Source of the DNA: Shinella granuli
GTDB taxonomy: Bacteria; Pseudomonadota; Alphaproteobacteria; Rhizobiales; Rhizobiaceae
DNA length: 64,000 nt
NCBI RefSeq assembly: GCF_004341885.1
Contig: NZ_SLVX01000003.1
Coordinates: 372,001-436,000 of the forward strand
Direction of reading: 5' to 3'
Shown: positions 26,106 to 35,039 of the stretch, one piece after another
Position numbering within the stretch: position 1 is the first letter of the stretch
Layout: every line of letters begins with the position of its first letter
Made by a program: the position numbers and the translations under genes
Notes under the pieces: generated by a model
What the model was told of the DNA's origin: nothing
The model's input: the letters and a program-made list of their open reading frames with translations, nothing else
The model's database searches: none

Positions 26106-29100
26106 ATGAACGACATGCTGAAGACGACCCCGGATTTCTCCATCGACGCCGCCGCCGCGCTGCTTGCCGAGCATTACGGCCTTTCCGGCACGCTTTCGCC
26201 GCTGGCCAGCGAACGGGACCAGAATTTCAAGGTGGAGACGGCGGAGGGAACCTTCATCCTGAAGATCGTCAACGCCGCGGAGCCGGAGGTCGAGAGCGAC
26301 TTCCAGACGGCGCTGCTCGCCCATCTCGGCGCCCATGCCGGCGACCTGCCGGTGCCGCATATCCGCCCGGCGCTGTCCGGCGCGAGCCTTGCCTCCATCA
26401 TCGGGCCGCATGGCGCGCGCCATCGCATCCGGCTGGTCAGCTGGGTCGAGGGCAGGCCGCTCGCCGAGACGGAACGCAGCGATGCCGCGCTCCACGGCCT
26501 CGGCCGCATGCTCGGCCGTTTCGATGCGGCGCTGAAGGGCTTCATGCATCCGGGTGCGCTACGTGATCTCGACTGGGACATCCGCCATGCCGGCCGCTCC
26601 GCCGGGCGCCTGCAGCATGTCGCCGCCACCGAGGACCGGGCGCTGCTCGAACGCTTCCTCACGCGTTTCGCCGCCATCGCCCCGCGCCTTGCGATGCTGC
26701 GCGCCGCGGTGATCCACAACGACGCCAACGACTGGAACGTGCTCGTCGACAATGGCGATGCCGACCGGATCTCCGGCCTGATCGATTTCGGCGATGCGCT
26801 GCACGCGCCCATCATCGCCGAAGTCGCCATCGCCGCCGCCTATGCCGGCCTCGACCATGCCGACCCGATCGGCGCGGCCGCCGCCATTGCCAGCGGTTTT
26901 CATGCCGAATATCCGCTGCAGGAAGAGGAAATCGATCTCCTCTACGACCTCATCGCCATCCGCCTCGTCACGTCCGTGACGATCTCCGCCTCGCGCCGCA
27001 GCCACACGCAGGACAACCCGTATCTCGCCATCAGCGAGCGCCCGGCCTGGACGCTGCTGCGCAAGCTCGACCGCATGAACCCGCGTTTCGCCACCGCCAT
27101 CCTGCGCAAGGCCTGCGGCTTCGAGGCCGCGCCGGGCGCCCGCACCGTCGCCGGCTGGATCGCGAGGAACCGCAAGGCGCTCGCCCCCCTGCTGGAGCGC
27201 CCGGCCGCGACCTATCCGGCAGCCCTTGTCCCCTACGGTGACCCGGCCCACCCGATGACCGTCACGTCCGCCGCCGAGCAACCGGACGCGGCGCAGGCGA
27301 TCTGGGAGGCCCATTGCCGCGAGAACGGCATCGAACTCGGCATCGGTCCCTTCGGCGAGGAGCGCACCGTCTATGCCGGCGAGATGTTCGTCTCGCGCTT
27401 CATCGAGAAGACGCGCCGCACCCGCCATCTCGGCCTCGACCTCTTCATGGCCGCCGGCACGAAGGTCTTCACGCCGCTGCCGGCGACCGTCGTCAGCGTC
27501 GAGATCGAGAAGGACCCGCTCGGCTACGGCTGCCTGATCGCGCTGCGCCACGAGCCGGAAGGCTGCCCGCCCTTCGTCAGCCTCTGGGGCCATCTCGCCC
27601 ACGAGGCGACGGGCCGCCTGAAGGCCGGCGAACGGCTGGAAGCCGGCGCGCTCGTCGGCGAGATGGGCCTACCCACGGAAAACGGCGGCTGGGCGCCGCA
27701 TCTCCATCTCCAGCTCTCCACCGACACCAATCTCTCCGCCACCGAGATCCTCGGCGTCGGCGAGGCCCGCTATCTCGACGTCTGGGCGGAGCTTTTCCCC
27801 GATGCCAGCACCTTTGCCGGCATCGCCGGGGAGTTCTACGAACGCCACGGCCGCTCGCACGAGGAGATCGTCAAGCTCAGGCGCGAGCTGCTCCTGCCGA
27901 ACCTTTCCATCTCCTACGACAAGCCGATCAAGTTCGTGCGCGGCGAAGGCGTCTTCCTGATCGACGACAGCGGCCGGGCCTATCTCGACTGCTTCAACAA
28001 TGTCTGCCACATCGGCCATGCCCATCCGGTCGTGGTGGAGGCGATGGCGAAGCAGGCGGAAACGCTCAACACCAACACCCGCTACCTGCACGACAACATC
28101 GTCGCTTATGCCGAGCGCCTGACGGCGACGCTGCCGAAGGAGCTGACGGTCGCCGGCTTCGTCAACAGCGGATCGGAGGCCAACAGCCTGGCGCTCAGGC
28201 TGATGCGGGCGCATACCGGCCGCGAGAACGCCATCACGCTCGACTGGTCCTATCACGGCACGACGCAGGAGCTGATCGACATCAGCCCCTACAAGTTCCG
28301 CCGCAAGGGCGGCAAGGGGCCGAAGCCCCATGTCCATGTCGCGGCCGTTCCGGACAGCTACCGCGCACCCGACGACTGGCCGGTCGAGGAGCACGGCAAG
28401 CGCTTTGCCGAAAGCGTCGCGGAGCTGATCGCCGGCATGCAGGCCAGGGGCGAAGGCCCCGGCTTCTTCATCGCCGAATCCATTCCGAGCGTCGCCGGCC
28501 AGGTCTTCCTGCCGGAAGATTATCTCAAGGAGGTCTACCGGCTGGTGCGCGCGGCGGGCGGCGTGTGCATCGCCGACGAGGTGCAGGTCGGCTTCGGCCG
28601 CGTCGGCAGCCATTGGTGGGCCTTCGAGACGCAGGGCGTCGTGCCCGATATCGTCACCATGGGCAAGCCGATCGGCGACGGCCATCCCATGGCCGCGGTG
28701 GTGACGACCCGTACGGTGACCGACAGCTTCAACAATGGCATGGAATATTTCAACACCTTCGGCGGAAACCCGGTTTCCTGCGCCGTCGGCCTTGCCGTGC
28801 TCGATGTCATCGAAGGCCAGGACCTGCGCGGCAATGCGCTGGCCATCGGCAACCACCTGATGGACGCCTTCCGCGCCATGCAGGCGCGGTACGATGTGAT
28901 CGGCGACGTGCGCGGCCTCGGCCTCTTCCTCGGCATCGAGCTCGTCACCGACCGCAGGACGAAGGCGCCCGCCACCGAGTTCGCCCGCGCCGTCTCCAAC
29001 GGTGCCCGCCGCCGCGGCGTGCTGATGGGAACGGAAGGGCCGCATGACAACGTCCTGAAGATGCGCCCGCCGATGATCTTCTCGAAGCGGGACGCCGACC

Positions 29101-29156
29101 ACCTGATCGCCGTGCTCGAGGAAACCTTCGCCGACGTCACCAAGACGCTCGGCTGA
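26106..29156 (+). CDS. Three-domain fusion: amino-alcohol kinase, M23-like domain and class III aminotransferase-fold phospho-lyase
   Basis: This 1016-residue protein combines three folds. Residues 1-about 340 form an APH-type kinase with the catalytic loop HNDANDWNVLVDNG (His204-Asp206) and metal motif IDFGD (226-230). Residues about 410-560 form a LytM/M23-like domain with HLGLD (His441, Asp445) and HLHLQ (His532, His534). Residues about 580-1016 form a class III PLP enzyme with SGSEANSLALRLMRAH and the PLP lysine in TMGKPIGDG (Lys854). Human AGPHD1 (hydroxylysine kinase) and AGXT2L1/2 (phosphoethanolamine or phosphohydroxylysine phospho-lyases) correspond to the two ends, so the likely job is phosphorylation then elimination on an amino alcohol such as 5-hydroxylysine or ethanolamine. 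Neither substrate nor the role of the M23 part is proven. The ATG at 26106 has GAGG at a proper distance. Confidence 0.88.
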   Translation: MNDMLKTTPDFSIDAAAALLAEHYGLSGTLSPLASERDQNFKVETAEGTFILKIVNAAEPEVESDFQTALLAHLGAHAGDLPVPHIRPALSGASLASIIGPHGARHRIRLVSWVEGRPLAETERSDAALHGLGRMLGRFDAALKGFMHPGALRDLDWDIRHAGRSAGRLQHVAATEDRALLERFLTRFAAIAPRLAMLRAAVIHNDANDWNVLVDNGDADRISGLIDFGDALHAPIIAEVAIAAAYAGLDHADPIGAAAAIASGFHAEYPLQEEEIDLLYDLIAIRLVTSVTISASRRSHTQDNPYLAISERPAWTLLRKLDRMNPRFATAILRKACGFEAAPGARTVAGWIARNRKALAPLLERPAATYPAALVPYGDPAHPMTVTSAAEQPDAAQAIWEAHCRENGIELGIGPFGEERTVYAGEMFVSRFIEKTRRTRHLGLDLFMAAGTKVFTPLPATVVSVEIEKDPLGYGCLIALRHEPEGCPPFVSLWGHLAHEATGRLKAGERLEAGALVGEMGLPTENGGWAPHLHLQLSTDTNLSATEILGVGEARYLDVWAELFPDASTFAGIAGEFYERHGRSHEEIVKLRRELLLPNLSISYDKPIKFVRGEGVFLIDDSGRAYLDCFNNVCHIGHAHPVVVEAMAKQAETLNTNTRYLHDNIVAYAERLTATLPKELTVAGFVNSGSEANSLALRLMRAHTGRENAITLDWSYHGTTQELIDISPYKFRRKGGKGPKPHVHVAAVPDSYRAPDDWPVEEHGKRFAESVAELIAGMQARGEGPGFFIAESIPSVAGQVFLPEDYLKEVYRLVRAAGGVCIADEVQVGFGRVGSHWWAFETQGVVPDIVTMGKPIGDGHPMAAVVTTRTVTDSFNNGMEYFNTFGGNPVSCAVGLAVLDVIEGQDLRGNALAIGNHLMDAFRAMQARYDVIGDVRGLGLFLGIELVTDRRTKAPATEFARAVSNGARRRGVLMGTEGPHDNVLKMRPPMIFSKRDADHLIAVLEETFADVTKTLG

Positions 29157-29188
29157 GGCGAACGCCACCACCACGCAACACCATGCCA

Positions 29189-29210
29189 CCGGGAAGCATC
29201 TTCTTCCCGG
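29189..29210 (+). other. Intercistronic stem-loop before the binding-protein gene
   Basis: CCGGGAAG (29189-29196) and CTTCCCGG (29203-29210) form a perfect 8-bp stem with a 6-nt loop in the 95-bp gap between the fusion gene and the binding-protein gene. There is no T run, so it is more likely an mRNA-processing or stabilising hairpin than a terminator. Confidence 0.5.
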
Positions 29211-29251
29211 CCGGGATGACGCATGCCCAGAACCAACAAGGAGGAGAACCC

Positions 29252-30262
29252 ATGAAGATTGCAACATTGGCCCTGGCAGCCGCCACGCTCGCCGCCGGCA
29301 CGGCCGCCCATGCCGGCACGCTCGACATCGTCAAGCAGCGCGGCGAGGTGCGCTGCGGCGTCAGCCAGGGCGTGCTCGGCTTTTCCGTGCCGGACAAGAA
29401 CGGCGTGTGGGGCGGCTTCGATGTCGATTTCTGCCGCGCCGTCGCTGCCGCCACGCTCGGCGATCCGGACAAGGTGGCCTATGTGCCGCTCTCCACGAAG
29501 GACCGTTTCACGGCGCTGCAATCGGGCGAGGTGGACCTGCTCTCGCGCCAGACGACTTGGACGCTGTCGCGCGACACCGATCTCGGCATGAGCTTCGTCG
29601 GCGTCAACTACTATGACGGCCAGGCCTTCATGGTCAGCAAGGAGATCGGCGTGAAGAGCGTCAAGGAGATCTCCGGCGCCTCCGTCTGCACGGAAACCGG
29701 CACGACGACCGAGCAGAACATGGCCGACTACTTCAGCGCCAACCAGATCGAATACCAGGTCATCGCCTTCGAAAAGCCCGACCAGACGGTGCAAGCCTTC
29801 AACACCGGCCGCTGCGACGTCTATTCGACCGACGCCTCGGCGCTCTACGCCCAGCGCCTGACGCTCAACGACCCCGAGCGCTTCGAGGTGCTGCCGGAGG
29901 TCATCTCCAAGGAGCCGCTCGGCCCGGCCGTGCGCCAGGGCGACGACCAATGGTTCAAGATCGTGCGCTGGACGCTGTTCGCGCTGATCGAGGCGGAGGA
30001 GATGGGCATCGGCAAGGACAATGCGGCAAAGCTCGTCGAAAGCGGCACCGTCGCGCAGAAGCGCTTCCTCGGCATCGACAGCGAGGCCGGCAAGGCGATG
30101 GGCCTTGATCCGAATTGGGCCTACCAGGCCGTCTCGGCTGTCGGCAATTATGGCGAGATCTTCGAGCGCCACCTCGGCAAGGACAGTCCGCTGAAGATCG
30201 ACCGCGGCCTCAACCGGCTGTGGAGCGACGGCGGCCTGATGTACGCCCCGCCCGCCCGCTGA
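29252..30262 (+). CDS. General L-amino-acid-type periplasmic binding protein (AapJ-like), without its own permease
   Basis: This 336-residue protein has a signal peptide (MKIATLALAAATLAAGTAAHA) and the family 3 amino-acid-binding fold of AapJ/BztA. Its N-terminal motifs include VKQRGEVRCGVSQGVLGFSV and GGFDVDFCRAVAAATLGDPD, and it has two cysteine pairs. A strong GGAGGAG site precedes the ATG at 29252. No permease or ATPase gene is next to it, so it must work with a transporter encoded elsewhere, perhaps the general amino acid permease. It probably brings in the substrate of the upstream kinase/phospho-lyase fusion (inference). Confidence 0.88.
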   Translation: MKIATLALAAATLAAGTAAHAGTLDIVKQRGEVRCGVSQGVLGFSVPDKNGVWGGFDVDFCRAVAAATLGDPDKVAYVPLSTKDRFTALQSGEVDLLSRQTTWTLSRDTDLGMSFVGVNYYDGQAFMVSKEIGVKSVKEISGASVCTETGTTTEQNMADYFSANQIEYQVIAFEKPDQTVQAFNTGRCDVYSTDASALYAQRLTLNDPERFEVLPEVISKEPLGPAVRQGDDQWFKIVRWTLFALIEAEEMGIGKDNAAKLVESGTVAQKRFLGIDSEAGKAMGLDPNWAYQAVSAVGNYGEIFERHLGKDSPLKIDRGLNRLWSDGGLMYAPPAR

Positions 30263-30272
30263 AAATCGGGGA

Positions 30273-30303
30273 AACGCCGCAGGAACGATCCTGCGGCGTT
30301 TTT
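30273..30303. terminator. Bidirectional terminator between the binding-protein gene and nnrR
   Basis: AACGCCGCAGG (30273-30283) and CCTGCGGCGTT (30290-30300) form a perfect 11-bp stem with a 6-nt loop. It is flanked by T-rich sequence on the right and A-rich sequence on the left, between two convergent genes. Confidence 0.9.
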
Positions 30304-30308
30304 GCATT

Positions 30309-31010
30309 TTATTCGCGCGTGCCCTCGGCGAGCGCCGAAAGCCCCGCCATGTCGCGGATCAGCAATTTCTGCCGCCCCCCCTCGACGAGGCCGCGCGCTT
30401 CCCAGGCGCTGAGGATGCGCGAGATCGTGTGCAGCGTCGTGCCGGTCATCTCGGCGATATCCTGCCGCGAGATCGGGAAGTCGATGCGGATACCGGCCTC
30501 TTCCTTCCGCCCGGCCTGCTGGGACAAACGAAGCACGGCATGCGCCACCCGGCGCTCCACCTCCTGCGTCGACATCTCGCGGATACGGGTATGGGCCTCT
30601 TCCAGCCGCTGGCCGATCGTCTGCATGGCCGTGACGGCAAGGCGGGGATTCTGCTCGACGAAATGCGGCCAGAGATCCGTCGGCCAGCCGAGGATGACGC
30701 TTTCCGTCGCCGCCCGCGCGGTGCCCGGATAGTCCGTGCGCTGCAGCGCCTTGGCAAAGCCGAAGAGGTCGCCGGGATGCACGACGCGCACGATGATCTG
30801 CTGGCCGTCCTCCGTCACCTGCGTCACCTTCAGCCGGCCGTGCAGCAGGAGGAAGAAGCTCGCCGCCTGCTGGCCCTGTTCGAAGACGGCGTCGCCCTGC
30901 GCCACGCGGCGCGCCGTCGCATGGGTCAGCAGCCTGTCGAGGTCCTCGTCGCTCATCCTGTCGAACAGGGCAAGCGAGCGGACGACGGTCCGGTCGATCT
31001 TCACAGCCAA
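30309..31010 (-). CDS. nnrR: NnrR-type Crp/Fnr-family regulator of denitrification
   Basis: This 233-residue protein has a cyclic-nucleotide-binding-like N-terminal domain (FEQGQQAASFFLLLHGRLKV, then VRVVHPGDLFGFAKAL) and a Crp-type helix-turn-helix (ISRQDIAEMTGTTLHTISRI, about residues 178-197). It contains no cysteine, so it cannot carry an Fnr-type iron-sulfur cluster. That, and its position beside nirV-nirK, fits the NnrR/DNR group that senses nitric oxide. Seven TTG-N8-CAA boxes in the next 17 kb are its probable targets. No such box is seen in front of nnrR itself. It may be cotranscribed behind nirK-nirV (70-bp gap). Confidence 0.85.
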   Translation of the reverse strand: MAVKIDRTVVRSLALFDRMSDEDLDRLLTHATARRVAQGDAVFEQGQQAASFFLLLHGRLKVTQVTEDGQQIIVRVVHPGDLFGFAKALQRTDYPGTARAATESVILGWPTDLWPHFVEQNPRLAVTAMQTIGQRLEEAHTRIREMSTQEVERRVAHAVLRLSQQAGRKEEAGIRIDFPISRQDIAEMTGTTLHTISRILSAWEARGLVEGGRQKLLIRDMAGLSALAEGTRE

Positions 31011-31079
31011 ATCCCTCTCGCGTGAAAGCTACCGGCTTCTATCACGCCATCCCGCCGCCTGAAAGTTTGAACATCCCCG

Positions 31080-31994
31080 TCAGAAAGAAAACCCCTTCTC
31101 CTTCAAGGCGGCGAGCAGGGGCGCATACCAGCGCGTGTCCTTGACGAGGCGGAAGCCGACATTGTCCGGCGGCACGCCGACGGCGCAGCCGCCGCCCTTC
31201 GGGTTGCGCACGAACGAGCTCATCGCCGCCCGGTGCTTGCCGCTGGCAATGTAGATGCCGCACGACGACACGTCGTTCACCACCCTGCCCGCCTTATCGA
31301 GATTGACGCGCCGATGGCAGGTCGCCGTCCATTCCCAGACATTGCCGGCGAAATCGGCAAGGCCGAACTCGTTTTCGCCGAAGCGGCCGAGCGGCTGGGG
31401 AACGGGATCGCGCGAGGCCTTGCGCGCCGCCTCGCGGCGATAGTCCGCAAGCCAGCGCTCGGCCGGATTGGTGCTGTTGATGTCGACGCCGAGCGCATCG
31501 TCGGGAAAGCGCGTGCCGGCGGCGAAGGCAAGATCCTCGTCACGCGGCAGGGTCCAGATCTCGCCGGTGCGGGCGCTCAGCCAGCCGGCATAGGCCATCG
31601 CATCGTCATAGCTGACGCCCGTCGCCGGCGCCGTGGCCGCTTCCGCCGGCACGAAGCCGGGTTCGGCCGGCGCGCAGGCGCCGTCCGCGACGCAGCGCCG
31701 ATAGTCGGCCGCGCTCACCTGGTATTTCATGATGGTGAGCGGGCGCCGCATGGTGACCGTCTTGATCGGCCCGTCGACGGCAAAGCCGTTGCGGAAGAAT
31801 TCGCCGCTCTCGCGGTATTCGAAACGGCGCGGCGCGATCTCCACCGTCATCGGCTCGTCCAGCACGGGACCGGCGGGCGTAGCGCCGATAAGATCCGTCT
31901 TCACCGCGATCCCGCCGGCAAGCGCGGCGAGGAGCAGCGCGGGAAGGGCGAGCGATGTCCAGGTAGTGACGGGTTTCGAAGTCAGTGCAGCCAT
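31080..31994 (-). CDS. nirV: NirV, formylglycine-generating-enzyme-like protein
   Basis: This 304-residue protein has an N-terminal membrane/signal segment (WTSLALPALLLAALAGGIAV) and a SUMF1/FGE-sulfatase domain, visible in YDDAMAYAGWLSARTGEIWT, FGLADFAGNVWEWTATC and VGFRLVKDTRWYAPLL. NirV genes commonly follow nirK in denitrifiers, but their exact role is unknown; a part in nitrite reductase maturation is suspected. An AAGGAGG sequence sits just before the ATG at 31994, deciding against the ATG 18 bases upstream. It lies 133 bp after nirK in the same direction. Confidence 0.88.
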   Translation of the reverse strand: MAALTSKPVTTWTSLALPALLLAALAGGIAVKTDLIGATPAGPVLDEPMTVEIAPRRFEYRESGEFFRNGFAVDGPIKTVTMRRPLTIMKYQVSAADYRRCVADGACAPAEPGFVPAEAATAPATGVSYDDAMAYAGWLSARTGEIWTLPRDEDLAFAAGTRFPDDALGVDINSTNPAERWLADYRREAARKASRDPVPQPLGRFGENEFGLADFAGNVWEWTATCHRRVNLDKAGRVVNDVSSCGIYIASGKHRAAMSSFVRNPKGGGCAVGVPPDNVGFRLVKDTRWYAPLLAALKEKGFSF

Positions 31995-32127
31995 GACGGC
32001 CTCCTTGCGCATCGCCCGGACGATCGTTCGGCATCCGGGACGGGCGCCGCTTTCGGACCGGGCCGCCGGCGGCGGCCCGCATTGGCACGCCCGCCCTCAC
32101 GGGCGGGCATGCCGGCAGCACGGGGCG

Positions 32128-33270
32128 TCAGGCGCCGCTCGGCGGCGTGACCGAGGTCATCAGGTCGTCGTTCCACTCGCCGGTGACCGTGAAGTGGGCG
32201 GCAGCGCCCAGCTCGAAGGCCTCGATCAGGTTGTGGTTGACATAGGCGTAGATGCCGGGCTGCTCGAAGGTGTAGAAGGCAGCGCCCGCCGTACCGCCCG
32301 GGATGAACCAGGTCTCCTGGTCGACGTCAGGCACGTTGCGGAACTTGCCGGTCGCCCAGACATAGTCGCCATGTCCGCCGATCAGGTGCGGCCTGGTATC
32401 GCGGTTGGCCTGCGAATGCACGATCAGCACCTTCTCGCCCACCTTGGCCTGCAGGGCATTGTCGCCGGTCAGCGCCCCGACGGCGCCGTTGAAGACGATG
32501 TGGCTCGGGGTCAGCGTGCGCATGACTTCGAGCGTATCGGCATACGATTCGCCGACGCTCGGATACCTCTTGTAGTTCCCTTCGGCATCGCGCGGCACGT
32601 AGAAATCCTGCTCGCCGACATAGTAGACCCGGTCATAGGTCAGCTCCTTGCCGTGCCCGTCCGTCAGGCCTTCGCGCGGCAGCACCATGATGGCACCGTT
32701 CATGCCCGAGGTGACGTGCCAGGGCACCATTCCGGGAGGTGCGCAGTGGTAGACGAAGACGCCGGCCTTGGTGGCCTTGAAGCGCAGCACCGTGCGTTCA
32801 CCGGGGTTGACCACGGTCAGCGCGCCGCCGCCGAGCGCACCCGTTGCCGAGTGGAAGTCGATATTGTGCTGCAATTCGTTGGTGTCGGGGTTGATCAGCG
32901 TCAGCTCGACATAGTCGTTCTGGTGCACGACCATCAGCGGGCCGGGAACCGAGCCGTTGAAGGTCATCGCATGGACCTCGGTGCCCTTGTCGTCGAGGAT
33001 CATCTTCTTTTCCTCGATCGTCATGGTGAATTCGTAGACTTTCGGTCCGCCTTCGGCCTTCTGTGTGTGGGCGTGAACGAAGGGCGGCTTGACCAGCTCG
33101 ACCTTCACGCGTTCCAGCTTGGCGATGTCGGCCGCCGTTGCGGCTGCATTTGTCTCGATGGCGCCGCCTTCCGCTCGCGCCATCGACGCCGCAATGATCG
33201 GCGTCAGGACGCCGGCAAAGGCGGCTCCGCCCAGGATGGTGCGGCGTGTCATCTGAAACTGCTCGGTCAT
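32128..33270 (-). CDS. nirK: Copper-containing nitrite reductase
   Basis: This 380-residue protein reduces nitrite to nitric oxide in the periplasm. A twin-arginine signal ([16 protein letters not shown]) is followed by two cupredoxin domains. Copper ligands are all present: His135 and His140 ([11 protein letters not shown]), His175-Cys176 ([13 protein letters not shown]), His185 and Met190 in the first domain, and His295 (RPHLIGGH) and His346 (VNHNLIEAF) in the second. The start at 33270 avoids a 75-codon extension without coding sense. A TTG-N8-CAA box with a TAGAAC hexamer stands 77 bp upstream. Confidence 0.97.
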   Translation of the reverse strand: MTEQFQMTRRTILGGAAFAGVLTPIIAASMARAEGGAIETNAAATAADIAKLERVKVELVKPPFVHAHTQKAEGGPKVYEFTMTIEEKKMILDDKGTEVHAMTFNGSVPGPLMVVHQNDYVELTLINPDTNELQHNIDFHSATGALGGGALTVVNPGERTVLRFKATKAGVFVYHCAPPGMVPWHVTSGMNGAIMVLPREGLTDGHGKELTYDRVYYVGEQDFYVPRDAEGNYKRYPSVGESYADTLEVMRTLTPSHIVFNGAVGALTGDNALQAKVGEKVLIVHSQANRDTRPHLIGGHGDYVWATGKFRNVPDVDQETWFIPGGTAGAAFYTFEQPGIYAYVNHNLIEAFELGAAAHFTVTGEWNDDLMTSVTPPSGA

Positions 33271-33320
33271 TGTTTCTCTCCTTTTGAAAGGACGGAGCGG
33301 TGTATCGCCCGGTCCTCTCT

Positions 33321-33361
33321 GTTCTAGGAGCATTCGCGCCGGCCTCTTTGTGATGGGACAA
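33321..33361 (-). promoter_or_regulatory. NnrR-type box and -10 element of nirK
   Basis: TTGTGATGGGACAA (33348-33361) matches TTG-N8-CAA. On the reverse strand a TAGAAC hexamer (33326-33321) follows after 21 bp. Activator-site and -10 spacing fit a class II Crp/Fnr promoter with a transcript start near 33313, giving a leader of about 43 nt. Confidence 0.75.
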
Positions 33362-33410
33362 ACAGGTCCTTCCGGCCGCTGCGGCATTTTGGCAGATGCT
33401 GATTTGCTCT

Positions 33411-33452
33411 TTGCCATCTCGCAAAGAAGCGCCACCGCGGCTGCCCTAGAAA
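33411..33452 (+). promoter_or_regulatory. NnrR-type box and -10 element of nnrS
   Basis: TTGCCATCTCGCAA (33411-33424) is followed after 22 bp by TAGAAA (33447-33452). The predicted transcript start is near 33459, 22 nt before nnrS. It is separate from the nirK box in the same 210-bp intergenic region. Confidence 0.75.
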
Positions 33453-33480
33453 GAGCTGACAAATGCAAAGGAACACGAAC

Positions 33481-34695
33481 ATGAGTGCAAGCCAAACCAC
33501 CGCGCGCGTCAGCCGCGCCGTTCCCCGCGGCCTTTCCCGCACCGGCCCGGTGCTGTTCTCCTATGGCTTCCGGCCGTTCTTCCTCGGCGCCGGCCTGTGG
33601 GCGGTTGCCGCCATGGCCTTATGGATCGCAGCGATCACCGGGCATATCGAGCTTGGGGGCGATTACGGCGCGTCCAACTGGCACGCCCATGAGATGCTGT
33701 TCGGCTTTGCCTCCGCCGTGCTCGCCGGTTTCCTGCTGACGGCGGTGCCGAACTGGACGGGGCGCCTGCCCGTCTCCGGCTGGCCGCTCTTCGCACTGTT
33801 TACACTGTGGTGTGCCGGACGCCTCGCGCTGCTCGTGCCGGACACGATCGGCGTGATCGCGGCGGCCGTCATCGACGGGCTCTTCCTGCCGGCGCTGCTT
33901 GCCATCTGCACGCGCGAGGTCGTGGCGGGGCGCAAGTGGAAGGACCTCAAGGTGCTCGGCGGCCTCCTCGCCTTGTCGGTCGCCAACGGCATCTTCCATG
34001 TGGCGGCCATCGACGGCGAGCATGACCACATGGCGATCCGCCTTGCCGTCGCCGCCTATGTCGTGCTGGTGATGATCGTCGGCGGCCGCATCCTGCCGAG
34101 CTTCACCCGCAACTGGCTCAACAAGTCCGGCCGCACGGATTTCCCCGTGCCCTACAACCGCTTCGACATGGTCGCCATCCTTGCCGGCGTCGGCGCGCTC
34201 ACCGCCTGGACGCTCGCGCCCGACCGCCCCGGCACCGCCGGCCTCGGCCTGGTCGCTGCCCTCCTGCATTGCATCCGCCTCCACCGCTGGCGGGGCTGGA
34301 CGACGCGGCCGGAAAAGCTGCTCGTCATCCTGCATGTCGCCTATGCCTTCGTGCCGCTCGGCCTCGCGTCCATCGCCCTCAGCGCGCTCGGTTTTCTGGA
34401 GGAGCGCTCCGTGCTGCATCTCCTCTCGGTCGGCGCCATCGCCTGCATGATGCTGGCCGTCATGACACGGGCGAGCCTCGGCCATACCGGCCGCCCATTG
34501 CAGGCCTCGCGCCTCACCGTCGCCGCCTATGGCGCGCTGATCCTCTGCGCACTCATCCGCCCGCTCGGCGAGGTCTTTCCCGAGGCGAGCCACCTCGTCT
34601 ACGCCGCCTCCGGGCTGCTCTGGATCGTGGCCTTCGGGCTCTTCTGCCTGGAATATGCGCCGATCCTCGCACGCAAGCGCCGCACACCGCTCTGA
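33481..34695 (+). CDS. nnrS: NnrS family haem-containing membrane protein
   Basis: This 404-residue polytopic protein has about twelve hydrophobic segments and the NnrS motifs [20 protein letters not shown] and [20 protein letters not shown]. NnrS proteins bind haem and copper and protect against nitric oxide by limiting metal-nitrosyl complexes. The ATG at 33481 is preceded by AAAGGA; six upstream in-frame codons are probably not used. It diverges from nirK and has its own NnrR-type box. Confidence 0.93.
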   Translation: MSASQTTARVSRAVPRGLSRTGPVLFSYGFRPFFLGAGLWAVAAMALWIAAITGHIELGGDYGASNWHAHEMLFGFASAVLAGFLLTAVPNWTGRLPVSGWPLFALFTLWCAGRLALLVPDTIGVIAAAVIDGLFLPALLAICTREVVAGRKWKDLKVLGGLLALSVANGIFHVAAIDGEHDHMAIRLAVAAYVVLVMIVGGRILPSFTRNWLNKSGRTDFPVPYNRFDMVAILAGVGALTAWTLAPDRPGTAGLGLVAALLHCIRLHRWRGWTTRPEKLLVILHVAYAFVPLGLASIALSALGFLEERSVLHLLSVGAIACMMLAVMTRASLGHTGRPLQASRLTVAAYGALILCALIRPLGEVFPEASHLVYAASGLLWIVAFGLFCLEYAPILARKRRTPL

Positions 34696-34700
34696 ATGCG

Positions 34701-34731
34701 AAACGGCCCGGAAGCAGCTCCGGGCCGTTTT
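34701..34731. terminator. Terminator between nnrS and the convergent MIP18-like operon
   Basis: AAACGGCCCGG (34701-34711) and CCGGGCCGTTT (34720-34730) form a perfect 11-bp stem with an 8-nt loop, flanked by T and A runs, so it can act in both directions. Confidence 0.9.
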
Positions 34732-34735
34732 CTGC

Positions 34736-35035
34736 CTAGCCTTCCGCCGCCATCATCTCCGGCGTCCAGGGCGGCTCGTAGGTCAGCCGCACCTCGGCAT
34801 ATTCGACGCCCGGCACGTACCAGACACAATTGGCCACCGCATCCTTGAGGTAAGCGCTCGCCGGGCAGCCCCGCGTCGTCGTCGTCATGGCGATGCGCGC
34901 GATGCCGCCCTCCTCCACCGCGATCTCGTAGATCAGGCCGAGATCGACGATGTTGCGGCCGATTTCCGGGTCGATGATCATGCGCAGGGCATTGCGGATG
35001 GCCTCGGTCAGTGCAGCCTTCTCGTCCTCGTCCAT
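34736..35035 (-). CDS. MIP18/DUF59 family protein (iron-sulfur assembly factor-like)
   Basis: This 99-residue protein fits the MIP18/SufT/PaaD-like fold: IRNALRMIIDPEIGRNIVDL, then MTTTTRGCPASAYLKDAV with the conserved cysteine, and EVRLTYEPPWTPEMM at the end. Relatives assist assembly or insertion of iron-sulfur clusters. It is the last gene of a four-gene operon transcribed from the box at 37341, so it is probably made under denitrifying conditions, perhaps to repair iron-sulfur centres damaged by nitric oxide (inference). Confidence 0.85.
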   Translation of the reverse strand: MDEDEKAALTEAIRNALRMIIDPEIGRNIVDLGLIYEIAVEEGGIARIAMTTTTRGCPASAYLKDAVANCVWYVPGVEYAEVRLTYEPPWTPEMMAAEG

Positions 35036-35039
35036 CGGA

